The notes beneath the pieces are model-generated. The model saw only the letters and a list, made by a program, of their open reading frames with translations, had not been told where the DNA came from and did no database searches. A stretch of DNA of 13,559 nucleotides from Modestobacter sp. (GTDB lineage: Bacteria; Actinomycetota; Actinomycetes; Mycobacteriales; Geodermatophilaceae). The stretch covers positions 1-13,559 of the forward strand of contig JAOPUQ010000228.1 in assembly GCA_025963425.1 (NCBI GenBank), written 5' to 3'. The first letter of the stretch is position 1. Each line of letters opens with the position of its first letter. A program made the position numbers and the translations under genes. Below, one piece after another: positions 1 through 6,408 of this stretch.

Positions 1-48
1 GGCGAGAACCAGTCGGCGCCGCGGCGTCAGCTGCCGCCCGGCGGTCAC
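1..48 (-). CDS. 5' end of an unidentified CDS, cut by the window edge
   Basis: A GTG codon at 48-46 overlaps the TGA stop of mctB (47-45) in a GTGA arrangement. The 16 codons that follow stay open to the window edge and read MTAGRQLTPRRRLVLA. The same 4-bp overlap joins steA to mctB just upstream, so a third gene in this operon is likely. No Shine-Dalgarno sequence is visible before the GTG, so translation would depend on coupling to mctB. In mycobacteria and corynebacteria pyrG follows close downstream of mctB, but these residues do not look like the start of CTP synthase. The product cannot be named from 16 residues. Confidence 0.5.
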   Translation of the reverse strand, partial: MTAGRQLTPRRRLVLA

Positions 49-998
49 GGCGCGGGCGGCGGGACGGGCTGGGTGTCCTCGCCGATGCCGTAGGCGCCGG
101 AGGTGCCGCGTCCCTCGGCGGCGGCGGCCAGGACGGTGCTGACGCGCCCGGCGGCGGTGTCCACGTTGTCCACGGTCGAGATGCCGGGGCTCACGGTGGC
201 GTCGCCGCGGATGGCCGCGACCAGGCCGCCGTCCTGGGCCGACGCGGGGTCGCCGGCCACCACGGCGCCGGAGCCCTGCTGGTCCAGCGCCGTGACCAGC
301 TGGACGATCCTCGCGTTGCGGTCGCCCGCGTCGTCCCTGGTGTAGGCGCCGGCGGTGAGGAAGACGGCGAAGTCGGCCGGGCTGACCGAGGAGGTGTCCT
401 TGCTCAGCACGTCCAGCTCCTCCAGGCCGGCCAGCACCGAGGAGGTCGAGGCCTGGTCCGGCGTCGTCCCCGCGCCGGCGCCGCCGGCACCGGGAACCAT
501 CAGGACCTGGGCGAGCATGGCTGCGACCAGCTCCCCGGTGTCCCCGGTCTCGGGCAGCGTGAGGCCCGGCGGCCGGCCGGGGCCGGCCAGGTAGGCCTGC
601 AGGCTGCGCTCGCTCGCCGGGTCGCCGTAGTCCGCGGTCAGCCGGATGCTGCCGGTGACGGTGGCGCCCGCCGTGCCCAGCAGCGCCGTCGTGCCCTCGA
701 CCACGTCGGCCGGGACGTCGCCGTTGCCGATGACCAGCACGACGCTGCGGCCGCTGAGCGCGCCCTGCACGAGGGTCGGGCCGACGGCCTCCTCGAACCT
801 GCCGACGTCGTCGAGCTGGCCCTGCAGCTGCTGGGTCTGGCTCTCCAGCACCCGTTTGTCCTCCTGCAGCCCGCTGACCTGGGTCTGCAGGTTGTCCAGG
901 ACCCCGCCGTTGAGCTGGGTGGTGCCGATGACGATGCCCAGCGCCACGGCCAGGAACACCGCGATCAGCGAGACGAGGTGGTATCGGAAGTCGATCAC
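45..998 (-). CDS. mctB: MctB/SteB-family membrane-anchored protein (annotated as copper transporter)
   Basis: The 317-residue protein begins MIDFRYHLVSLIAVFLAVAL, the hallmark start of the MctB family (M. tuberculosis Rv1698). One membrane segment spans about residues 8-28, followed by a Leu/Gln-rich coiled coil (about 33-72) and a large outer domain ending in a Pro-rich tail. The open frame extends upstream to 1037, but GTG at 998 is the right start: it gives the canonical N terminus and a 4-bp GTGA overlap with steA. A GGAG lies about 11 nt upstream. Rv1698 was described as an outer-membrane copper-efflux channel. The Corynebacterium homologue SteB works with SteA in the RipC-FtsEX cell-separation pathway. 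The steA neighbour here favours the SteB role (inference). No copper-binding Cys, Met or His cluster is evident. Confidence 0.9.
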   Translation of the reverse strand: MIDFRYHLVSLIAVFLAVALGIVIGTTQLNGGVLDNLQTQVSGLQEDKRVLESQTQQLQGQLDDVGRFEEAVGPTLVQGALSGRSVVLVIGNGDVPADVVEGTTALLGTAGATVTGSIRLTADYGDPASERSLQAYLAGPGRPPGLTLPETGDTGELVAAMLAQVLMVPGAGGAGAGTTPDQASTSSVLAGLEELDVLSKDTSSVSPADFAVFLTAGAYTRDDAGDRNARIVQLVTALDQQGSGAVVAGDPASAQDGGLVAAIRGDATVSPGISTVDNVDTAAGRVSTVLAAAAEGRGTSGAYGIGEDTQPVPPPAP

Positions 999-2179
999 GT
1001 GAAGAGGTTCTCCAGCCAGAACACGAAGCTGTCCCATTGGTCGACGAGCAGGTCGAAGTAGATGTGGCCGGCCGTGGACACCGCCAGCGCCGCGACGATC
1101 GACACGAGCGCGGCGAGCACGAGCAGCACCAGCGCGAGGGTGGAGATGCGGCTGCGATAGAGCCGGCTGACCCCCTTGGCGTCGACGAGCTTGCCGCCCA
1201 GCCGCAGCCGGGTGAGGAAGGTCGAGGCCATGCCGCCACGGCCCTTGTCGAGGAACTCGACCAGGGTGGCGTGGGTGCCGACGGCGACGATGAGGGTGGC
1301 GCCCTTCTCGTCGGCGAGCAGCATCGCGATGTCCTCGCTGGTGGCCGCGGCCGGGAAGGTGATGGCGTCCACGCCGAGGTCGGTGACCCGCTGGAGCCCG
1401 GGGGCCCGCCCGTCGGGATAGGCGTGCACGACCACCTCGGCCCCGCAGCGCAGCACGGAGTCGCTGACCGAGTCCATGTCGCCGATGATCATGTCCGGCT
1501 GGTAGCCGGCCTCCTTGAGCGCGTCCGCCCCGCCGTCGACACCGATCAGCACCGGCCGGTAGTCGCGGATGTAGGGCCGCAGCGCCTGGAGGTCCTCCTT
1601 GTAGTCGTAACCGCGGACGACGACCAGCACGTGCCGGCCCTCGATCTGGGTGGTCACGTCGGGGACGCCGACCCCGTCGAGCAGCAGCGCGCGCTCGCGC
1701 TTCATGTACTCCATGGTGTTGGTGGCGAAGGCCTCCAACTGGGCCGACAGCCCGGCGCGCGCCTCGGTCATCGCCGCGGCGATGGTCTGCTCGTCCTGCC
1801 GGACGCCCTCGGCGACGACCTGGTCGCCGACGAAGAGCTGATTGCCCTCCAGCCGGCCCGGAACGCCCTCCTTGAGCTGGGCGAGCACGTCCTTGCCCAC
1901 GCCGTCGAGCAGCGGGATACCCGCGTCGACCAGGATGCCGGGACCGAGGTTGGGGTACCGCCCGGAGATGCTCGGGGCGGCGTTGATCACTGCCCCCACC
2001 TTGCAGGCGACCAGCGAGTCCGCGCTGACCCGGTCGACGTCCACGTGGTCGATGACGGCGATGTCACCGGGCCGCAGCCGCTTGGTGAGGTTCTTCGTCC
2101 GGCGGTCCACTCGGACGGGGCCGATCACCCCGGGTTCCGTCTCGGACGCTCTCCCGCGCCGCAAGGTGCCGATGCGCAT
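995..2179 (-). CDS. steA: SteA, cytokinetic ring / cell-separation protein
   Basis: This 394-residue protein matches the SteA family (Rv1697 in M. tuberculosis). The N-terminal part carries ISGRYPNLGPGILVDAGIPL (71-90). The middle resembles thiamin-pyrophosphokinase-type domains, with GVDGGADAL (213-221) and GDMDSVSD (233-240). One hydrophobic helix at about 346-370 is followed by a short, probably extracytoplasmic tail rich in aromatic residues. In Corynebacterium, SteA localises to the division site and acts with SteB to promote daughter-cell separation; thiamin pyrophosphokinase activity is not expected. The ATG at 2179 has GGGAG 10 nt upstream. It is the first gene of an operon with mctB (4-bp overlap). 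An imperfect palindrome, GGCCG-N3-CGGCC (2200-2212), lies in its leader. In relatives steA directly follows recN; here a plus-strand TetR gene lies between them. Confidence 0.93.
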   Translation of the reverse strand: MRIGTLRRGRASETEPGVIGPVRVDRRTKNLTKRLRPGDIAVIDHVDVDRVSADSLVACKVGAVINAAPSISGRYPNLGPGILVDAGIPLLDGVGKDVLAQLKEGVPGRLEGNQLFVGDQVVAEGVRQDEQTIAAAMTEARAGLSAQLEAFATNTMEYMKRERALLLDGVGVPDVTTQIEGRHVLVVVRGYDYKEDLQALRPYIRDYRPVLIGVDGGADALKEAGYQPDMIIGDMDSVSDSVLRCGAEVVVHAYPDGRAPGLQRVTDLGVDAITFPAAATSEDIAMLLADEKGATLIVAVGTHATLVEFLDKGRGGMASTFLTRLRLGGKLVDAKGVSRLYRSRISTLALVLLVLAALVSIVAALAVSTAGHIYFDLLVDQWDSFVFWLENLFT

Positions 2180-2324
2180 GGCCGCGATGCTCCCACGGAG
2201 GCCGGATCGGCCGGTTCACGACGCGCTCCAGCGACCAGTCGAACACGCAGAGTGACCGACACCGGCCCGCCGCCGACACGCCGGGCGCGCTCCCATCGCC
2301 GGTGCCCAGGAGGGAGATCGGTCC

Positions 2325-2347
2325 GTCACTAGCGTTGCTGCTGTGAC
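2325..2347. promoter_or_regulatory. Candidate operator: inverted repeat over the tetR start
   Basis: GTCAC (2325-2329) and GTGAC (2343-2347) form an inverted repeat with 13 bp between the arms. It covers the proposed -10 element and the GTG start of the TetR-family gene. TetR repressors often bind palindromes over their own promoter, so autoregulation is plausible. The arms are only 5 bp, so chance is a real alternative. Confidence 0.3.
2330..2335 (+). promoter_or_regulatory. Candidate -10 element for leaderless tetR mRNA
   Basis: TAGCGT fits the actinobacterial TANNNT -10 pattern and ends 7 nt before the GTG at 2343, placing the transcription start at or next to the start codon. No Shine-Dalgarno sequence sits at a usable distance (an AGGAGGGA at about 2308-2315 is 27 nt away). 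No good -35 hexamer is visible. Confidence 0.45.
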
Positions 2348-3425
2348 TGCAGGGGCCGCCGCTCGCCGGCGTACAGCGACTGTCCTGGGCAACGTGGTGG
2401 CCGACTACCCGGCCGACGGTGCTGGTGAGGGCGCTGATGACGGGGCCGCGGACATGGCCGGCACCGCCCCCGGCGACGGGGCCGGGGTGGCCGGCCGGCC
2501 GGCCTCCACCGACACCGGGGACGCGACGTCCGAACTGCCCGACCCGGCCGCGACGGCCCAGGTCGTGGAGTTCGCGGTCCGGGCCGCCCCGGAGGACGGG
2601 CCGGCGCTCGGGCCCGAGGGCCGGGACGACGAACCGCCCACCGTCCCCGCTGCCGCCGAGGAGCTCCTCGCGACCGCGGCCGACGCGCAGCCCCCGGCGG
2701 CCATCGATGGACCGGCCGACGGGGCGGTCGATGGACCGGCCGACGGTGCCGGTGAGCCGGTGCCGCGGCGGCTGGGTCGCCGCCGGGCCCGGCGTGGGCC
2801 CAACAAGCGCGAGATGCGCCACCAGCAGACCCGGGAGGCGATCGTCGATGCCGCCGCGGCGCTGTTCAGCGAGCGCGGCTTCGACTCCGTCAGCGTGCAG
2901 CAGATCGCCCAGCGTGCCGGCGTGGTGGAGAAGACGGTGTTCAACCACTTCCCGGTGAAGGAGGGCCTTGTCTTCGAGGCTGACCCGCCGATGCGGGCCG
3001 CGCTGGTGGAGGCGGTGCGCCGTCGCCCGGCCGGGGAGTCGGTGGCCGCGGCGGCAGGCGGGTTCGTGGTCGCGGCGATCAGCCAGCTGGGGTCGCCCGC
3101 GGCGGCGGCCGGGGTGGCCGAGATGGCCCGGGTCGTGCGCGGCAGCCGCACCCTGCAGGCCCGGGAGCGGGAGATCCTCGGCACGCTGACCGACACCCTG
3201 GCCGAGCAGATCACCGTGGAGACGCGCCCAGCGGCCGGTGACCTCGAGCCATGGCTGGCGGCCAACGCCGTGCTGGGGCTGTACTCGGCGCTCATGGAGT
3301 TCGCCCGCGACCGCGTGCTGGCCGGGGTGTCGGGCCCCGAGCTGGTCGCGGAGCTGCAGACCCGGGGTGAGCGCGGGCTGGCGCTGCTGCAGTTCGGCCT
3401 GGCCGGGTACGCCAAGCGACGCTGA
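2343..3425 (+). CDS. TetR/AcrR-family transcriptional regulator with a long low-complexity N terminus
   Basis: The regulator core is clear. A basic stretch (about 142-156) leads into the TetR helix-turn-helix (about 161-210), including TREAIVDAAAALFSERGF and VVEKTVFNHFPVKE, followed by a helical ligand-binding domain to residue 360. The first 140 residues are an Ala/Gly/Asp/Pro-rich, probably disordered extension, unusual because typical family members have about 190-230 residues. The extension keeps strongly GC-rich third codon positions, so it looks coding. A GTG at 2760 would give an ordinary 221-residue protein, but its ribosome-binding site is poor. The GTG at 2343 has a leaderless-type -10. 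The gene runs opposite to its neighbours, divergent from steA and convergent with recN. The ligand is unknown, and no dedicated target gene is adjacent except possibly steA. Confidence 0.88.
   Translation: MTAGAAARRRTATVLGNVVADYPADGAGEGADDGAADMAGTAPGDGAGVAGRPASTDTGDATSELPDPAATAQVVEFAVRAAPEDGPALGPEGRDDEPPTVPAAAEELLATAADAQPPAAIDGPADGAVDGPADGAGEPVPRRLGRRRARRGPNKREMRHQQTREAIVDAAAALFSERGFDSVSVQQIAQRAGVVEKTVFNHFPVKEGLVFEADPPMRAALVEAVRRRPAGESVAAAAGGFVVAAISQLGSPAAAAGVAEMARVVRGSRTLQAREREILGTLTDTLAEQITVETRPAAGDLEPWLAANAVLGLYSALMEFARDRVLAGVSGPELVAELQTRGERGLALLQFGLAGYAKRR
2704..2751 (+). repeat. 24-bp tandem repeat, two copies, inside tetR
   Basis: Copies at 2704-2727 and 2728-2751 match at 22 of 24 positions, with the first 19 bases identical. 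They encode DGPADGAV and DGPADGAG just before the DNA-binding domain. The period is a multiple of three, so copy-number change would keep the frame. Related DGA/PADGA motifs occur earlier in the extension, suggesting growth by slippage. Confidence 0.85.
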
Positions 3426-3443
3426 TCCGCACACCGCGCGGTC

Positions 3444-3468
3444 GGCCCGACCCGGGGAAGGGCGGGCC
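3444..3468. terminator. Hairpin in the tetR/recN convergent gap
   Basis: GGCCCG (3444-3449) pairs with CGGGCC (3463-3468) and CCC (3451-3453) with GGG (3460-3462), with A3450 bulged and a 6-nt loop. It starts 18 nt after the tetR stop and could end tetR transcription. There is no T-tract, as is common in GC-rich actinobacteria. Confidence 0.45.
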
Positions 3469-3500
3469 GGCCGCGGCCGGAGGTGCTGCCCCCGCCGAGC

Positions 3501-3526
3501 GCCGGTGGCCGGCGCGTGCCGCCGGC
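3501..3526 (-). terminator. Hairpin immediately after the recN stop
   Basis: A 9-bp stem with one G-T pair (arms 3501-3509 and 3518-3526) and an 8-nt loop begins one base after the recN stop codon on the minus strand. It is well placed to end the 64-aa gene/tlyA/nadK/recN operon. No T-tract follows. Confidence 0.5.
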
Positions 3527-3527
3527 G

Positions 3528-5369
3528 TCAGCGGCCGTCGGCGGCGACGGCCAGCAGCTCGCGGGCGTGCGCCTGCCCGGTGTCGCTGTCGACCAACCCG
3601 GACAGCATCCGGGCCAGCTCCCGCACCCGGTCCTCGCCGGCGACGGCGCGGATGTCGGTGGCGGTGACGCCGTGCGCGGTGTCGGGTGACTTGTCGACCA
3701 CCAGGTGGTTGTCGGCGAAGGCGGCCACCTGGGCCAGGTGTGTGACCACGACGACCTGGTGCTCGCCGGCCAGCCGGGCCAGCCGCCGTCCGATCTCACC
3801 GGCGGCCTGACCACCCACCCCGGCGTCGACCTCGTCGAACACCATGACCGGCACCGGGTCGGCACCGGCGAACACCACCTCGATCGCCAGCATGACCCGG
3901 GAGAGTTCACCGCCGGAGGCGCCCTTGTGCACCGGCCGGGCCGGCGCCCCTGGGTGCGGGGAGAGCAGCAGCGCGACCTCGTCGACGCCCTCGGGCCCGG
4001 GATGTTCGGGGTCGGTGTCGATGCGGAAGGACACCTGGGCGTTCTTCATCGCCAGCCCGGCCAGCTCGGCGCCGACCTCGGCGGCGAACCCGTCGGCTGC
4101 GGCGGTCCGGCCCGCCGTCACCCGGGCGGACAGCTCGGCGAGCTCGCCGCGCGCGGCGTCCCGGGCAGCGGTCAGCGCCTCGAGCGCCTCGTCGGAGACG
4201 TCGAGCTGGGAGAGCCGGTCAGCGGCGCCGGCGGCCCAGGCGAGCACCCCGGCCAGCCCCTCCCCCGCGTCTGCGTACTTGCGGACCAGCGCGGTGATGA
4301 CGGCCCGTCGATCCAGCACCTCGGCCAGGCGGGCGGGATCGGCGTCCAGGTCGGCCACGTAACCGGCCAACTGGACCGCGACGTCGGACACGACGGCCAC
4401 GGCGTCGGCGAGGTCCTGCGCCAGGAGGACCAGCGTGGGGTCGTCGGAGCCGGCCAGCGCCCGCTCGGCCGTGGCGAGAGCGCTGGAGGCGTCCTGCGGG
4501 AGGTCCCCGCCCCCGCCGAGGTCTCCGGTCACGTCGCCGACCAGCGCCAGCCGTGCCTCGTCGGCGACCGAGCGCAGTGCATCGGCGTCCCCGAGGCGCT
4601 TGGCCTGCGTGTCGAGCGCCTCATCCTCCCCCGGCTCGGGGGCCACGGCGGCGATCTCCTCGAGGCCGTGCCGCAGGACGTCGGCGGTCTGGGCGAGCTC
4701 ACGGGCCTGGCCGCGACGCCGGTCCAGGTCGTCGGCCAGCTGCCGCCAGCCGGCGAACGCGGCGCGGTGCTGCTCGACCAGGGCCAGGTGCTCCGGCCCG
4801 GCGTAGCGGTCCAGCGCCCGGCGCTGCTCGGCCGGGCGGGTGAGCCGCAGCTGGTCGGTCTGTCCGTGCACGGCGAGCAGGTCCTCGGCGAGCTCGGCGA
4901 TCACGCCGACCGGGACACTGCGGCCCCCCAGGTGCGCGCGGGAGCGCCCCTCGGCGCTCACCGTGCGGGCCAGGATCAGGGTGCCGTCCTCGTCGGGCTC
5001 CGCACCGGCGTCGGCGGCCCGCGCCCAGACCGGCGATTCGGCCGGCAGCACCAGGCGGCCCTCGACGCTGGCGCGGCCACCGGCCCGGACTCGGCCAGGG
5101 TCGGCGCGGCCGCCGAAGAGCAGCGTCAGCCCGGTGACGACCATCGTCTTGCCGGCGCCGGTCTCCCCGGTGACCACGGTCAGGCCGGGACCCAGCTCCA
5201 GCGTGACGTCGTCGATGGCCCCGAGGCCGCGGATGTGCAACTCGGCGAGGGCACCGTTGCGGGCAGCGCTGGAGGACACGGCGCCGTCGGCCGGGGCGGC
5301 CGGGGTCGGGGTGGCCCGGGTCGGGGTGGCCCGGGTCGCGGGCTCACGTCCTGCAGTCCGGGTCGCCAC
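3528..5369 (-). CDS. recN: DNA repair protein RecN (SMC-like ATPase)
   Basis: RecN is a cytoplasmic SMC-type ATPase that acts early in recombinational repair of double-strand breaks. The 613-residue protein shows Walker A GETGAGKT (68-75), HGQTDQL (168-174), a coiled-coil middle (about 195-430), the ABC signature region KGASGGELSR (482-491), Walker B FDEVDAGVGG (511-520) and the THLAQVAA segment (543-550). Homology begins near residue 41; the first 40 residues are an Ala/Thr/Pro-rich extension with an ATPTR repeat. The GTG at 5369 is supported by a strong GGAGG centred about 9 nt upstream. It lies inside nadK, giving a 26-bp overlap. A GTG at codon 31 is an alternative but has no ribosome-binding site. 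The ribosome-binding site lies within a stable stem (separate entry). A hairpin follows the stop. Confidence 0.96.
   Translation of the reverse strand: MATRTAGREPATRATPTRATPTPAAPADGAVSSSAARNGALAELHIRGLGAIDDVTLELGPGLTVVTGETGAGKTMVVTGLTLLFGGRADPGRVRAGGRASVEGRLVLPAESPVWARAADAGAEPDEDGTLILARTVSAEGRSRAHLGGRSVPVGVIAELAEDLLAVHGQTDQLRLTRPAEQRRALDRYAGPEHLALVEQHRAAFAGWRQLADDLDRRRGQARELAQTADVLRHGLEEIAAVAPEPGEDEALDTQAKRLGDADALRSVADEARLALVGDVTGDLGGGGDLPQDASSALATAERALAGSDDPTLVLLAQDLADAVAVVSDVAVQLAGYVADLDADPARLAEVLDRRAVITALVRKYADAGEGLAGVLAWAAGAADRLSQLDVSDEALEALTAARDAARGELAELSARVTAGRTAAADGFAAEVGAELAGLAMKNAQVSFRIDTDPEHPGPEGVDEVALLLSPHPGAPARPVHKGASGGELSRVMLAIEVVFAGADPVPVMVFDEVDAGVGGQAAGEIGRRLARLAGEHQVVVVTHLAQVAAFADNHLVVDKSPDTAHGVTATDIRAVAGEDRVRELARMLSGLVDSDTGQAHARELLAVAADGR
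5306..5335 (-). repeat. 15-bp perfect tandem repeat in the recN N-terminal extension
   Basis: Two identical 15-bp copies, TCGGGGTGGCCCGGG on the plus strand, lie at 5306-5320 and 5321-5335. On the coding strand they give a repeated Ala-Thr-Pro-Thr-Arg unit near residues 12-21 of RecN, ahead of the conserved ATPase head. The period preserves the frame. The tract probably arose by slippage and is unlikely to matter for catalysis. Confidence 0.85.
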
Positions 5370-6408
5370 CGGTCACCTCCCCCCGCCAGGAGGAGGTGAC
5401 GCCGTCGGCCGTCGTGATGTCGCGATCGAGCACGTTGCGCCAGGCGGTGGGCGCCTCGTGACCGGGACCGTGCGAGCGGGCGTCGCGGAAGCCACGAACC
5501 GGCAGCCCGAACTTGGCCACCAGCCGGTCGCCGAACGTCGTGGGATGGACCCGCGCAATGCGCACCGGCCGGTCGGAGCGGCGGACCTCGACGCGACCGC
5601 CCTCGGGCACGTCGACCACCCGGCGTCCGTCGGCCGAGGCCCGCGCCCGGGTCCCGTCCGGCGGCACAGCCACGGTCAGCACCGACGTCGGCGAGGTGAC
5701 CAGTGGGCGGGCGAAGAGCGCATGGGCGTTGGTGGGCACGACCAGCAACGCGTCGACGTCGGGCCAGATGACCGGGCCACCGGCGGAGAAGGCGTAGGCA
5801 GTCGACCCGGTGGGCGTGGCGCACAGGACGCCGTCGCAGCCGAAGCTGGTGAGCGGATGCCCGTCGATGGCCAGAACGACGTCGAGCACCCGCGACCGCT
5901 CCACCTTCTCCACCGACACCTCGTTGAGCGCCCAGGTGCCTCCGGTGCGCCGGCCTGCGGCGTCGAGCACGGTCACCTCGATCGTCAGGCGCTCCTCCAC
6001 CTCGTAGTGACAGCCCTCGACGGCGGCCAGCATGTCCTCGACGGTCTCCGGCTCGGTCTCGGCGAGGAAGCCGACCCGGCCGAGGTTGACGCCCACCAGC
6101 GCGGCGTTGGTGGCGCGGCCCAGTTCCGCGGCGCGCAGGAAGGTCCCGTCGCCGCCGAAGACGAGGACGATCTCGGCGTCCTGGGCCGCCGTGGGCCCGA
6201 AGGCGCACACCTCGGCCTCGGGGATGGCCAGCGCCTCGGCCTCGTCGTCGAGGACGCGCACGACCATCCCGGCCTTGGCCAGTCGCGCCGCGGAGGCGCG
6301 GGCGAGCTCGACGATGTCGGCGCGGCCGGTGTGCACGGCGAGCAGTACCCGCCGGGTCGTCGGGCCGGACGACGTCTGGCCGGACGACAACGGGGTGCAC
6401 TCGCTCAC
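5344..6408 (-). CDS. nadK: NAD kinase
   Basis: NAD kinase (PpnK; Rv1695 type) makes NADP from NAD using ATP or polyphosphate in the cytosol. Visible motifs in the 354-residue protein are GGDGTFLR (85-92), NLGRVGFLAE (108-117), NEVSVEK (162-168) and CDGVLCATPTGSTAYAFSAG (191-210). The GTG at 6408 overlaps the tlyA stop by 4 bp and has AGGAGGG a few bases upstream, so it is well supported. Family members usually end soon after the segment seen here as LPVRGFR (302-308). This copy continues for about 46 residues, and that tail carries the recN ribosome-binding site. The N terminus has about 18 extra Ser/Thr-rich residues. It sits between tlyA and recN as in M. tuberculosis. Confidence 0.96.
   Translation of the reverse strand: MSECTPLSSGQTSSGPTTRRVLLAVHTGRADIVELARASAARLAKAGMVVRVLDDEAEALAIPEAEVCAFGPTAAQDAEIVLVFGGDGTFLRAAELGRATNAALVGVNLGRVGFLAETEPETVEDMLAAVEGCHYEVEERLTIEVTVLDAAGRRTGGTWALNEVSVEKVERSRVLDVVLAIDGHPLTSFGCDGVLCATPTGSTAYAFSAGGPVIWPDVDALLVVPTNAHALFARPLVTSPTSVLTVAVPPDGTRARASADGRRVVDVPEGGRVEVRRSDRPVRIARVHPTTFGDRLVAKFGLPVRGFRDARSHGPGHEAPTAWRNVLDRDITTADGVTSSWRGEVTGGDPDCRT
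5372..5400 (-). promoter_or_regulatory. Stem-loop that buries the recN Shine-Dalgarno sequence
   Basis: In the minus-strand mRNA, GUCACCUCCUCCU pairs with GGGGGGAGGUGAC around a GGC loop. This gives 13 bp, of which the outer 9 are perfect Watson-Crick and two inner pairs are G-U. The 3' arm contains the GGAGG used by recN, and the GTG start (5369) lies 2 nt beyond the stem. The whole element is inside the nadK coding region, so ribosomes finishing nadK (stop at 5344) would open it. The sequence shows the stem; translational coupling is inferred. A terminator role is less likely because no T-tract follows. Confidence 0.7.

Noticed and set aside
999..1037. Upstream extension of mctB to 1037
   Set aside because: It would overlap steA further, and the family N terminus begins exactly at the GTG at 998.
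2200..2212. GGCCG-N3-CGGCC palindrome in the steA leader as an operator
   Set aside because: Such GC palindromes are frequent at this base composition; no second copy or other support was found.
1037..2332. 431-aa plus-strand open frame
   Set aside because: It is antisense to steA; the composition (His, Gly, Asp, Gln-rich, no domain) is typical of a shadow frame in GC-rich DNA.
2064..3910. Two long minus-strand frames over the tetR gene
   Set aside because: They lack domains and are antisense to a clear TetR helix-turn-helix protein; they also run into recN in the wrong frame.
3705..5399. 564-aa plus-strand open frame
   Set aside because: It is antisense to recN, which has a full set of family motifs; no recognisable domain on this strand.
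5372..5400. Intrinsic terminator between nadK and recN
   Set aside because: There is no T-tract, it lies inside nadK, and its 3' arm is the recN ribosome-binding site, which fits translational control better.
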